Shown: piece by piece, positions 8,939-16,965 of the stretch | Position numbering within the stretch: position 1 is the first letter of the stretch | Layout: every line of letters begins with the position of its first letter | Origin: JACCZX01 sp038216465 | GTDB taxonomy: Bacteria; Pseudomonadota; Gammaproteobacteria; Burkholderiales; Burkholderiaceae_F | Reading direction: 5' to 3' | NCBI GenBank assembly: GCA_038216465.1 | Contig: JBBQQC010000030.1 | Span: forward strand, 1-31,807 | Length of the DNA: 31,807 bases | Position numbers and translations under genes: made by a program | Notes under the pieces: generated by a model | Databases searched by the model: none | Told to the model about the DNA's origin: nothing | The model's input: the letters and a program-made list of their open reading frames with translations, nothing else

Positions 8939-9762
8939 GCAGTTCGCAAGCGCGGATTGAGCGCATCGTTGAGTCCCTCGCCCACCAGGTTGATTGCCAT
9001 CACCGTGACGAGGATCGCGATACCCGGAATCGTGCAGACCCACCAGGCAGTGCGCAGTACCGTGCGGCCGGCACCGATGATGAAGCCCCAGCTCATCGTA
9101 TTGGGATCGGACAGGCCGAGGAAGGACAGTCCGGACTCGATCAGGATCGCGGTGGCGACCATCAGCGAGCCGGTGACGATGATCGCGGAAAGGGTATTGG
9201 GGAGAATGTGCAGAAGAATGATGCGGGCATTACTCATTCCCATCGAGACGCAGGCGAGGACGAACTCGCGGCTGCGCATCGACAGGAACTCCCCGCGCAC
9301 GAGCCGCGCCATCGGCGGCCATGAAACAACCGCTATTGCGATGATCACGTTGCGGATCGACGGCGTCAGCACCGCTACCAGCAGGATCGCAAACAGGAAG
9401 AACGGAATCGTCTGAAAGATCTCGGTGAAGCGCATCAGCAGCGCGTCCGCCCGCCCGCCGTAGTAGCCCGCAAGGCCACCAATCGTCGCTCCGACCAGCA
9501 CCGCAATCACAGTTGCCACAAGACCGATCATCAGCGTCGTGCGAGCGCCGTGAAGGACGGCTGCGGTGACGTCGCGCCCCAGCTGATCGGTGCCGAAGAG
9601 CGTGTCGGTCAATGGGCCCTGAAAGGGCTTGCCCGCCATCGCAAACGGACTCGTCGGATAGAGCCACGGTGCAAGCAGCGCGATCGCCGCAACCAGGACG
9701 AGTATGACGAAACCGGCAACCGCGGGTCCGTTGCGAAAGAAGCGCCGCGCGAAGCCCTGCAT
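8935..9762 (-). CDS. Oligopeptide-type ABC transporter permease, DppC family
   Basis: Inner-membrane permease of 275 residues. After an N-terminal helix (AVAGFVILVLVAAIALLAPW) comes a periplasmic loop with LFGTDQLGRDV, a hallmark of DppC/OppC. The cytoplasmic coupling motif lies around REFVLACVSMGMSNARIILLHILPN. Further helices end at NLVGEGLNDALNPRLRTA, the standard C-terminus of this family. The gene starts 15 bases after the DppB-like stop and ends in an ATGA overlap with the ATPase gene. With DppB it forms the transport channel. The substrate (peptide, glutathione-like or amide compound) is not readable from the permease. Confidence 0.93.
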   Translation of the reverse strand: MQGFARRFFRNGPAVAGFVILVLVAAIALLAPWLYPTSPFAMAGKPFQGPLTDTLFGTDQLGRDVTAAVLHGARTTLMIGLVATVIAVLVGATIGGLAGYYGGRADALLMRFTEIFQTIPFFLFAILLVAVLTPSIRNVIIAIAVVSWPPMARLVRGEFLSMRSREFVLACVSMGMSNARIILLHILPNTLSAIIVTGSLMVATAILIESGLSFLGLSDPNTMSWGFIIGAGRTVLRTAWWVCTIPGIAILVTVMAINLVGEGLNDALNPRLRTA

Positions 9763-9777
9763 ATTATCGAAGGGCCA

Positions 9778-10758
9778 CTATCGCAACTCGATACGGGGGT
9801 CGAGCAGCGTGTACAGCAGATCGACCGCGAGGTTGACGAGCACGACCAGGCACGCGGAAATGAAGAAGATCCCGAGCAGCAGGTTGAGGTCGCGCGCGAA
9901 CAGCGACTCGTAGGCGAGCAGCCCGAGTCCAGGCCACGCAAAGACAGTCTCGACCACGACGGCACCCCCCAGCAGTGCACCCACCTGAACACCTGCCATC
10001 GTCAGAACAGGCAACGCCGCGTTGCGCAGCACGTGTCGCCGCGCGATCTGCCGCTCGGACAGGCCCTTCGCGCGTGCGGTGATCACGTAATCCATCGTGT
10101 ACTGGTCGAGCACGCAGGCGCGCATCAGCCGCGTGTAGAGCGCGAGGTAGAACAGCGTCAAAGTGACGGCCGGCAGGACCAGATGGTGGGCCACGTCGAC
10201 GACGTGAGGCCAGCCTTCCTTGAATGCAGCGACCTCCTCGTATCCGCTGGTGGGAAACCAGCCGAGCCGGATCGAAAAGACCACGATGAACATCAGGCCC
10301 GCCCAGAACACCGGCGTCGCGTACGCGAGCACGGCGAGCATCGAGATCACGCCATCCTTCCAGCGATTCAGATTGCGGGCAGCGATCGCGCCGAGAAGGA
10401 TGCCGAAGGTCACGGCGAGAACGAATACGCTCACCATCAGCAGCAGCGTTGGCCCGAGGCGCGTGAGAATCAGCTGCGAAACGGGCATTCCATGCCGGAA
10501 CGAATAGCCGAGATCTAACGTCACCACCTGGCGCAGGTAGACAAGGAGCTGGACGTGGGTTGGCTTGTCGAGCCCGAACTTCTGTCGCAATTGCGCCATG
10601 TATTCGGGCGTGGCCGAGCCCGCCTCGCCTGCCAGCACGTCCGCGGCATCGCCCGGCGCAAGATGCAGCAGCGCGAAATTAAGCAGGACGATCGTCAGCA
10701 GCGTCGGGATGGCGAGTGCCAGCCGGCGCCCGACGTAAGCGAATCCCTTGGGCGACAA
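9778..10758 (-). CDS. Oligopeptide-type ABC transporter permease, DppB family
   Basis: Inner-membrane permease of 326 residues. The N-terminus RRLALAIPTLLTIVLLNFALLHLAPGD is the classic first helix of DppB/OppB/GsiC proteins. Next come the periplasmic segment LDLGYSFRHGMPVSQLI, a helix pair, the coupling motif around DYVITARAKGLSERQIARRHVLRNA, and a C-terminus ending VNLAVDLLYTLLDPRIE. The only start that keeps the first helix intact is a TTG at 10758, seven bases after the binding-protein stop, without a clear ribosome site, so translation is probably coupled to the gene before it. It pairs with the DppC-like subunit encoded next. Confidence 0.92.
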   Translation of the reverse strand: MSPKGFAYVGRRLALAIPTLLTIVLLNFALLHLAPGDAADVLAGEAGSATPEYMAQLRQKFGLDKPTHVQLLVYLRQVVTLDLGYSFRHGMPVSQLILTRLGPTLLLMVSVFVLAVTFGILLGAIAARNLNRWKDGVISMLAVLAYATPVFWAGLMFIVVFSIRLGWFPTSGYEEVAAFKEGWPHVVDVAHHLVLPAVTLTLFYLALYTRLMRACVLDQYTMDYVITARAKGLSERQIARRHVLRNAALPVLTMAGVQVGALLGGAVVVETVFAWPGLGLLAYESLFARDLNLLLGIFFISACLVVLVNLAVDLLYTLLDPRIELR

Positions 10759-10765
10759 CGCGCGT

Positions 10766-12379
10766 CTACTTCGCGAGCCAGGCTTGGTCGAACGACGAGT
10801 ACAGCCCGAGCGGACTCACCAGCCAGCCTTGCAGCCGCTTGTTGGTCACCGTGACGAAATCGAGCTCCATCACGAACACGATCGGGCTTGCCTCGACCAC
10901 CTTTTTCTGCATCTCGTGATACAAAGCAGCGCGCTTCTTCGGATCGGGTTCGATGGTCGCCTGGTCCATTAGCTTGTCGGTTTCCGGCGAGCTCCAGCGC
11001 GTACCGTTCACGAATACCGTTCCGGGCTTGATCAGCTTCGAGTGGTATAGCCGGTGCACGCCGATCACCGGATCGGCCAGCGTCTGGATCCAGTTGCTGG
11101 TCAACTCGTAATCGTAGTTCGTGTACACGCGACGCAACCAGGTGGGGACGTCCTCATAGCGCAGGTTCACCTTGATGCCGAGCTTGCCGAGCTGTTGCTG
11201 CAAGTATTCGCCGAAGCGCCGCCACTCCTCGCCATAGGGCGTGATGTCGTGCGTGATCTCGAAGCGGGTGCCGTCGGCGCCTCGCTTATAGCCCGCCTCG
11301 TCGAGCAGCTTGTTGCCGACGGCAATCCCGTCGGGCACGTTGTAGTTCAGCACGTCGCCGGTCCACAGGTTGGTCGCCTTGAAGTTCGAGCTGATGGGTC
11401 CGGTGGCCGGACGACCGAATCCGAACCAGATGTTGTCGATGATGAACTTGCGGTCGATCGCATACGCGATGGCCTGGCGGACCTTGGCATTGTCGAACGG
11501 CTTCTTCTGCGTGTTGATGTCGAGCTCGACAATCGGCGACTGCATTTCGTAGCCGCGTGTGGTGACCGCGATGTGCGGCAGAGTCTGCAAACGTTTTACA
11601 TCCAGCGGCAGGATGGCACTGAAGCCGCCGATCTGCACTTCCTGCGTTTCCATTGCAGCCGCGCGGGTTGCGCCATCGGCGATGAAGCGCGCCACGATGC
11701 GATCGAGATACGGTCTGCCCTTGCGCCAGTAGTCGGCGTTGCGGTCGAATCGCATGTACTGGCCTTTTTGCCACTCCACGAACTTGAACGGACCGGTGCC
11801 GACCGGCTTGTTCGCGTTGGGATGGTTGGCGATGTCACCGGTGCCGAACACGTGCTTCGGCAGCATCGGTGATTCGTAGCCCGAGAGCGCCATCAACATG
11901 TACGGCGCCGGCTCGGACAGGCGAAAGATGGCCGTGCTCGCATCGGGCGTGTCGATCGCATCGACTGCGCGAAATGTGTTGACGCCGCGCGGATGTACCT
12001 TCCTGAGCACGTCGAGAATCGAAAACTTGACGTCCTCGCTCGTGAACGGTTGCCCATCGTGGAACTTGACACCCGACTGCAGTTTGAACGTGATCGTCTT
12101 GCCGTCCGGGCTGACCGTCCATGACTGCGCCAACCCTGGGACCGGGCGCAGGTTGAAATCGTATTCGAGTAGCCCCTCGTAGACCTTGGTCGCGACCTGA
12201 CCGATAGGGCCCGAGGTGCTTTGGTACGAAGCAAGCGTCGGCGGCTCCGGTTGGACCACCATCACGAGCGTGCCGCCGCTCTGCGGGGTGCCTTGCGCCA
12301 GCGACGGCGCAGGAACAAGAGCCGCGATGATGATTGCAGCAACGGCGAGCGAACGTTCGATATGTCGCAGAGCTTGCAT
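10766..12379 (-). CDS. Oligopeptide-type ABC transporter substrate-binding protein (DppA/OppA family, SBP_bac_5)
   Basis: Periplasmic binding protein of 537 residues with a clear signal peptide, MQALRHIERSLAVAAIIIA onward, ending near SLAQG. The ATG at 12379 follows an AAGGAGA ribosome site, so the 21 codons of open frame upstream are not used. Family blocks include SWTVSPDGKTITFKLQSGVKFHDGQPFTSEDV, split here as the SPDGKTITFKL and KFHDG motifs, then NKPVGTGPFKFVEW, and the VRQAIAYAIDR segment. It is the first gene of the unit continuing with two permeases, a fused ATPase and an amidase. The ligand is unknown; this family covers peptides, glutathione, nickel chelates and opines. It is divergent from the aminotransferase gene across a 176-base gap. 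Confidence 0.92.
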   Translation of the reverse strand: MQALRHIERSLAVAAIIIAALVPAPSLAQGTPQSGGTLVMVVQPEPPTLASYQSTSGPIGQVATKVYEGLLEYDFNLRPVPGLAQSWTVSPDGKTITFKLQSGVKFHDGQPFTSEDVKFSILDVLRKVHPRGVNTFRAVDAIDTPDASTAIFRLSEPAPYMLMALSGYESPMLPKHVFGTGDIANHPNANKPVGTGPFKFVEWQKGQYMRFDRNADYWRKGRPYLDRIVARFIADGATRAAAMETQEVQIGGFSAILPLDVKRLQTLPHIAVTTRGYEMQSPIVELDINTQKKPFDNAKVRQAIAYAIDRKFIIDNIWFGFGRPATGPISSNFKATNLWTGDVLNYNVPDGIAVGNKLLDEAGYKRGADGTRFEITHDITPYGEEWRRFGEYLQQQLGKLGIKVNLRYEDVPTWLRRVYTNYDYELTSNWIQTLADPVIGVHRLYHSKLIKPGTVFVNGTRWSSPETDKLMDQATIEPDPKKRAALYHEMQKKVVEASPIVFVMELDFVTVTNKRLQGWLVSPLGLYSSFDQAWLAK

Positions 12380-12437
12380 GCGTGTCTCCTTGGTCTTCGG
12401 CGACGCTCGGATGAACGTCCGCGCCTCCCGGGCCGCC

Positions 12438-12452
12438 TGCAATGCTATTGCA
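12438..12452. promoter_or_regulatory. Perfect dyad TGCAAT-N3-ATTGCA, candidate operator
   Basis: A perfect 6-3-6 inverted repeat lies 59 bases upstream of the peptide-transporter binding-protein start, inside the 176-base divergent region shared with the aminotransferase operon. Dyads of this size fit dimeric helix-turn-helix regulators (GntR, MarR, TetR or Lrp types). No cognate regulator is adjacent, so which protein binds is unknown. Confidence 0.4.
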
Positions 12453-12465
12453 AGCGCGGGGGCTT

Positions 12466-12477
12466 GAGAAGCTTCTC
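12466..12477. promoter_or_regulatory. 12-base perfect palindrome GAGAAGCTTCTC, possible operator
   Basis: A second perfect palindrome in the same divergent intergenic region, 79 bases upstream of the aminotransferase start and 13 bases from the TGCAAT dyad. No convincing -35/-10 pair was found with it. It may be a regulator site for the sulfonate operon, or a chance palindrome. Confidence 0.3.
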
Positions 12478-12555
12478 TGTGAGGTCACCTGTCGCGCACG
12501 AGTGTAGGATGGAAATCTGCCTTGCATCCCCAGCCGCAGCACCGAGGAGACCACA

Positions 12556-13899
12556 ATGGGCCACGCCGAAATGAAGCTCCAGGACGCGCCACACGCGAGA
12601 ACGATCTCGATGGACGAGTACTGGATGCCGTTTACGCCGAACCGCGATTTCAAACACGAGCCAAAGATGGTAGTGCGGGCGGAAGGCATGTACGTGTGGA
12701 ACGAACGCGGCGACCGCCTGATCGACGCGTCGTCGGGTTTGTTCTGCGTCAACGCGGGACACTGCCGCAAGGAGATTGCGCAGGCGGTCGGCGCGCAGCT
12801 TAACGAGCTTGATTTCATCGCGCCGTTTACGCGTGGCCATCCGAAGCAGTTCGAACTCGCAAGCCGCGTCGCTGCGATGACGCCGGGCGATCTGAACCGC
12901 ATTTTCTTCACCAACTCCGGCTCTGAAGCCGTTGACACGGCGATGAAGGTCGCGCTCGCCTATTGGCAGGCGAAAGGGCAGGGCGGCCGCACGATGTTCA
13001 TTTCACGCGAGCGTGCTTATCACGGCGTGAACTTCGGCGGCATCTCGCTCGCCGGCATCGCGAACAACCGGCGCCGCTTCGGTCCGATGTTGCCCGGCAT
13101 TGCGCACATGCGGCATACGCATATCAAGGAAAACTTGTTTGAGCCGGGCGAGGGCACCAACGGCGTCGAGCTGGCCGAGGATCTGGTGCGCTTCATCAAT
13201 CTGTACGGCGCGGAGAACATCGCGGCGTGCTTCGTCGAGCCGATCGCAGGCTCGACCGGGTGTCTCGTGCCTCCTAAAGGCTACCTGAAGCGGCTGCGCG
13301 AAATCTGCGATGCGAATTCAATTCTGCTGGTATTCGATGAGGTGATCACCGGTTTCGGACGCACCGGACAGAATTTCGCGGCGCAAAGCTTCGGTGTAAC
13401 ACCCGACTTGATGACGATGGCCAAGGGGATTACAAACGGAGCACAACCCATGGGGGCGGTCGCGATCAGCGAGCGCATTCACGACACGATCTTCAATGCA
13501 GCTCCGGAGGGCGGCATCGAGTTTTTCCACGGTTACACCTATTCGGGGCATCCGGCGGCGTGCGCCGCCGGGCTGGCGACGCTTGATATCTACCAGCGCG
13601 ACGGTCTGTTCGAGCGCGGCCGTGAACTGTCGCCGTACTTTCTGCAGGGTCTGTTCTCGCTGCGCGATGTGCCGGTCGTTTCAGACATTCGCGGTTATGG
13701 AATGTTCGGTGCGATCGACGTGCAGACCGAAGGTATGCCGGGCAAGCGCGGCCACGCGTTGCAAAAGAAGCTGTTCGACAATGGGCTGCACCTGAAGGCA
13801 ACCGGTGACTGCGCCATCGTGGCACCACCGCTGATCGCGGAGCGCGCGCATGTCGACAGCATGGTCGAAATCCTGCGACGCACGCTGAAATCGATTTGA
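12556..13899 (+). CDS. Class III omega-aminotransferase (beta-alanine/taurine--pyruvate type)
   Basis: A PLP-dependent transaminase of 447 residues. The N-terminus contains YWMPFTPNRDFK, matching the omega-amino acid:pyruvate aminotransferase group. The cofactor pocket shows TNSGSEAVDTAMK, LLVFDEVITGFGRTG (Asp 261) and the Schiff-base lysine in MTMAKGITNGAQPMG (Lys 290). The late motif FFHGYTYSGHPAACAAGLATLDI is also family-typical. The ATG is preceded by GAGGAGA. Enzymes of this group move the terminal amino group of beta-alanine, GABA, diamines or taurine to pyruvate. Because taurine-type transporter genes follow directly, taurine, homotaurine or another aminosulfonate is a reasonable donor, but beta-alanine is equally compatible with the motifs. 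It is the first gene of the long plus-strand unit. Confidence 0.9.
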   Translation: MGHAEMKLQDAPHARTISMDEYWMPFTPNRDFKHEPKMVVRAEGMYVWNERGDRLIDASSGLFCVNAGHCRKEIAQAVGAQLNELDFIAPFTRGHPKQFELASRVAAMTPGDLNRIFFTNSGSEAVDTAMKVALAYWQAKGQGGRTMFISRERAYHGVNFGGISLAGIANNRRRFGPMLPGIAHMRHTHIKENLFEPGEGTNGVELAEDLVRFINLYGAENIAACFVEPIAGSTGCLVPPKGYLKRLREICDANSILLVFDEVITGFGRTGQNFAAQSFGVTPDLMTMAKGITNGAQPMGAVAISERIHDTIFNAAPEGGIEFFHGYTYSGHPAACAAGLATLDIYQRDGLFERGRELSPYFLQGLFSLRDVPVVSDIRGYGMFGAIDVQTEGMPGKRGHALQKKLFDNGLHLKATGDCAIVAPPLIAERAHVDSMVEILRRTLKSI

Positions 13900-13930
13900 G
13901 TTTCGCTGTTGTTTCTCCAAGGGGGTTCGA

Positions 13931-14938
13931 ATGAAGGGCTTGATCTCAAGTTTGTTATCGACAGTGGCAGGATTGGCGGTGTCGACCGTGGCGATTGCAC
14001 AGACGAAAGAGGTGACGATCGGCTACCAGGACATGGTGGTGCCTTACCGGGCAGCGCAGGAGGCGAAGGAACTCGAGAAAGCGACGGGTTACAAGATCAA
14101 CTGGAAGCAGTTCGGCGGCGGCGGCGAGGTGATCAAGGCGATGGCCTCGGGCGCCGTACAAATCGGCGAAGTCGGCTCCGCGGGAATCGCCGCCGCGGTG
14201 TCGCGCGGAGAGCCGCTCGAAATCTTCTGGATCCTCGACGATATCGGTAGCGCGGAGGCGCTGGTCGTCAAGAACAGTTCGGGCATCAAGACGCTTGCCG
14301 ATCTTAAGGGGAAGAAGATCGCAATGCCGTTCAACTCGACCACGCACTTTCATACGATGGTTGCGCTCGAACAGGCGAAAATCAACCCGGCCGATGTGCA
14401 GATACTGAACATGCGTCCGCCGGAAGTTCGCGCAGCCTGGCAGCGCGGCGACATCGACGCTACGTTTATTTGGGATCCGGTGCTGGCCGAAGCGAAGAAA
14501 GACGGCACGGTGATTCTGACGTCGGGGAAGATCTCCGCCGATACCGGTAAGGCGACCTTCGATGGTTATGTCGTCAATCGCGATTGGGCCAAGGCCAACA
14601 AGGACTTCATGGTCAAGTTCGTCAAAGTACTGGCCGGGTCTGACGACAAGTACCGCAAGAACAAGGCGACGTTCGCGAAGGACTCGGCGGACACGAAGGC
14701 GATCGCCAAGTGGTCGGGTGCGAAGCCTGAGGACGTACCGGCGAGCATGTCGCTGTATGCGTTCCCAACGGCCCAGGACCAGGCGACCAAGTGGCTCGGC
14801 GGCGGCAAAGACTCGATCGCTGCCAAGGCGCTTGCCGCGACCGCTGATTTCCAGCTGTCACAGAAGCAGATCGAGAAAAAGTTGCCGGACTATTCAGGCG
14901 CAGTAAACCCGTCGTACGTGCAGGAAGCGATGAAATAG
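13931..14938 (+). CDS. tauA: Sulfonate/taurine ABC transporter substrate-binding protein (TauA-like)
   Basis: Periplasmic binding protein of 335 residues with signal peptide MKGLISSLLSTVAGLAVSTV ending near AIAQ. The mature protein opens EVTIGYQDMVVPYRAAQEA and continues with KINWKQFGGGGEVIKAMASG and VQIGEVGSAGIAAAVSRG, a pattern recognisable from TauA. Later come LADLKGKKIAMPFNSTTHF and RPPEVRAAWQRGDIDATFIWDP, both strongly TauA-like. The ATG follows an AAGGGGG ribosome site, 31 bases after the aminotransferase stop. TauA binds taurine and related sulfonates; nitrate and riboflavin-precursor binders share the fold but not these blocks. The ATPase and permease follow directly. Confidence 0.82.
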   Translation: MKGLISSLLSTVAGLAVSTVAIAQTKEVTIGYQDMVVPYRAAQEAKELEKATGYKINWKQFGGGGEVIKAMASGAVQIGEVGSAGIAAAVSRGEPLEIFWILDDIGSAEALVVKNSSGIKTLADLKGKKIAMPFNSTTHFHTMVALEQAKINPADVQILNMRPPEVRAAWQRGDIDATFIWDPVLAEAKKDGTVILTSGKISADTGKATFDGYVVNRDWAKANKDFMVKFVKVLAGSDDKYRKNKATFAKDSADTKAIAKWSGAKPEDVPASMSLYAFPTAQDQATKWLGGGKDSIAAKALAATADFQLSQKQIEKKLPDYSGAVNPSYVQEAMK

Positions 14939-14946
14939 AGGGTCCG

Positions 14947-15744
14947 CTGAGCAAGCTCGAAGTCCGGCATTTGTCTGTCCATTACACCGGCCGCCATGGG
15001 GCGGCCGGCACGCACGCACTGTCGGATATCAATCTCGCACTCGATCCCGGGGACTTTGTCGTAGCGCTCGGTGCGTCCGGGTGCGGCAAGACAACGCTGC
15101 TCTCCTGCATCGCCGGGTTCATGCCGTTCTCGTCGGGCGAGATTGTGCTCGACGGCAAGGCGGTGACAGGCCCCGGTGCGGAGCGCGGAGTCGTGTTTCA
15201 AAAACACGCATTGATGCCGTGGCTCGACGTCGTCCAGAACGTCGAGTTCGGTCTGAAGATGCGCCGCGTCGATAGATCCGCGCGCCGGGAAATCGCGCTC
15301 GAAAAACTGGCGGCGGTTGGCCTGGAGAAGTTTGCTTCTTCGCCGGTCTATCAGATCTCGGGCGGCATGCAGCAGCGAGTCGGTCTCGCACGCTCGCTCG
15401 CCAGTGATCCGGAAGTGATGCTGATGGACGAGCCGTTGGGGGCGCTTGACTCGCTGACGCGCGAGCAGCAGCAGGAGCTGATCCTCGAGTTGTGGTGGAA
15501 GACGCAGAAAATGTTTTTCTTCATTACGCACAGCGTCGAGGAAGCGCTGTTTCTGGCAACCGAACTGGTGGTGATGACCCCATCGCCGGGTCGCATCGCG
15601 CACCGTTATCGCCTCGACTTCGGGCGCCGCTTCATCGAATGCCGTGACGCACGCGCGGTAAAGTCCGACCCGGAGTTCATTCGAATTCGCGAGGAAGTCC
15701 TGCAGCTGATCCACTCGGCGCCTCAACTGCGCGAAGCGGCCTGA
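14947..15744 (+). CDS. tauB: Sulfonate/taurine ABC transporter ATPase (TauB-like), probable CTG start
   Basis: Cytoplasmic ABC ATPase of about 265 residues: Walker A GASGCGKTT (42-50), Q-loop VVFQKHALMPW, signature ISGGMQQRVGLARSL, Walker B VMLMDEPLGALD and H-loop FFITHSVEEALFL, all characteristic of the TauB/SsuB/NrtD group. The start is unusual. The first ATG/GTG/TTG in frame is a TTG at 14971 without a ribosome site, and it would remove the first beta-strand. A CTG at 14947 restores SKLEVRHLSVHYTG, the expected N-terminus, and has GAGGG four bases upstream. CTG initiation is therefore preferred but inferred. The gene lies eight bases after the binding-protein stop. Confidence 0.85.
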   Translation: MSKLEVRHLSVHYTGRHGAAGTHALSDINLALDPGDFVVALGASGCGKTTLLSCIAGFMPFSSGEIVLDGKAVTGPGAERGVVFQKHALMPWLDVVQNVEFGLKMRRVDRSARREIALEKLAAVGLEKFASSPVYQISGGMQQRVGLARSLASDPEVMLMDEPLGALDSLTREQQQELILELWWKTQKMFFFITHSVEEALFLATELVVMTPSPGRIAHRYRLDFGRRFIECRDARAVKSDPEFIRIREEVLQLIHSAPQLREAA

Positions 15745-15752
15745 TCGAGCGG

Positions 15753-16628
15753 ATGAGCGCGCCCGTTGTCCAGCTAACCCCGAACGCGGCGGCGACGCCA
15801 GCTGACGCACGGGCGAGTGCGACGCCGGTGCGCCAAGTCAACGGATACAGCGTACCCGGCGAAGGCTCCAGCACAACGATCGCAGTCGTCACCGTCGTCG
15901 CTCTGCTGGCGCTTTGGTGGATAGCGACGCATAACGGCTGGATCCGCGACCTGTTTCTGCCGACGCCGGAACGAATCATCACCAGCTTCGCCGAGGCGTG
16001 GAAGGGCGAGATCCAAGGCGGGCGGCCGCTGCCCGAGCATTTTGGGTGGAGCATGTTTCGCGTTTTTACCGCGTTCGCGCTCGCGTGTTTGACTGCGATC
16101 CCGGTCGGCATCGCGATGGGTGTTTCGCGCATTGCGCGCGGCATCTTCGATCCCCCGGTGGAGTTTTACCGTCCGCTGCCGCCGCTGGCGTATCTGCCGC
16201 TGATCGTCATCTGGTTCGGCATCGAGGAGACCGCCAAGGTGGTGCTGATCTACCTTGCCTGCTTTGCGCCGCTGGCGATGGCGGCGCGCGCGGGAGTGAA
16301 GAGCGTGATGATCGAGCAGATCAACGCGGCGTATTCACTGGGCGCTTCGAAGTGGCAGGTCATCCGGCACGTGATCATTCCGGCCGCGCTGCCCGAGATC
16401 TTTACCGGCATGCGAATCGCCATCGGCTTTGGGTGGACGACGCTGGTTGCCGCCGAAATGGTGGCCGCCAACGCCGGCCTCGGCCAGATGGTGTTGAACG
16501 CGTCCAACTTTCTGCGCACCGATGTCGTCATCATGGGTATCTTTGTGATCGGCATCGTTGCCTACACGTTCGACCTGCTGATGCGCTACATCGAGCGGGC
16601 TGTCGTCCCGTGGAAGGGTCGCGGGTAG
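15753..16628 (+). CDS. tauC: Sulfonate/taurine ABC transporter permease (TauC-like)
   Basis: Inner-membrane permease of 291 residues. An N-terminal polar stretch of about 40 residues precedes the first helix (AVVTVVALLALWWIA). Then come FLPTPERIITSF, the GWSMFRVFTAFALACLTAIP helix and PPVEFYRPLPPLAYLPLIVIW, typical of TauC/SsuC. The coupling motif is AAYSLGASKWQVIRHVIIP, followed by GFGWTTLVAAEMVAA. It starts eight bases after the ATPase stop and completes the TauABC-like importer. No terminator is visible between it and the lyase gene 50 bases downstream. Confidence 0.88.
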   Translation: MSAPVVQLTPNAAATPADARASATPVRQVNGYSVPGEGSSTTIAVVTVVALLALWWIATHNGWIRDLFLPTPERIITSFAEAWKGEIQGGRPLPEHFGWSMFRVFTAFALACLTAIPVGIAMGVSRIARGIFDPPVEFYRPLPPLAYLPLIVIWFGIEETAKVVLIYLACFAPLAMAARAGVKSVMIEQINAAYSLGASKWQVIRHVIIPAALPEIFTGMRIAIGFGWTTLVAAEMVAANAGLGQMVLNASNFLRTDVVIMGIFVIGIVAYTFDLLMRYIERAVVPWKGRG

Positions 16629-16678
16629 CGCAGGTTGCGCTCCGTTACGATAACCAACCCTTAGCGATGAGGTAGGCA

Positions 16679-16960
16679 ATGATTCATTTCGTGGTGCACG
16701 ACGAGCACGATTCGGTCGGCGTTGTGGTTGTCGAAGGGGTGCGTGCCGGCGATCAGTTGACCGGCTGGATCATGGATCAGGACAAGACACTCGATACCAA
16801 GGTCCTGAACGATGTTCCGATCGGACACAAGATCGCGATCCGCGATCTGAAGAACAACGATACGGTGATCAAGTACGGCACCGATATTGGCCGCACGATT
16901 GCGCCGATCAAGGTCGGCGAACATTTGCACGTGCATAACGTCAAGACCAAGCGATGGTGA
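16679..16960 (+). CDS. suyA: UxaA-family lyase small subunit, SAF domain (SuyA-like sulfolactate sulfo-lyase alpha)
   Basis: A 93-residue SAF-domain protein: MIHFVVHDEHDSVGVVVVE, then RAGDQLTGWIMDQDKT, IPIGHKIA-like VPIGHKIAIRDLK and VIKYGTDIGRTI, ending HLHVHNVKTKRW. In altronate and galactarate dehydratases this domain is fused to, or paired with, a large UxaA catalytic domain. A free SAF subunit of this size next to a 42-kDa partner matches the two-subunit (2R)-sulfolactate sulfo-lyase SuyAB, which splits sulfolactate into pyruvate and sulfite. The TauABC neighbours upstream and sulfite-oxidising genes downstream support that reading over altronate dehydratase. The ribosome site AGGTAGG precedes the ATG. 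The alternative is a two-subunit sugar-acid dehydratase. Confidence 0.68.
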   Translation: MIHFVVHDEHDSVGVVVVEGVRAGDQLTGWIMDQDKTLDTKVLNDVPIGHKIAIRDLKNNDTVIKYGTDIGRTIAPIKVGEHLHVHNVKTKRW

Positions 16961-16965
16961 GGTTG

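Noticed and set aside
9550..10518. 322-codon plus-strand frame opposite the ABC permeases
   Set aside because: Extremely charged composition arising from the complement of membrane-helix codons; no plausible fold.
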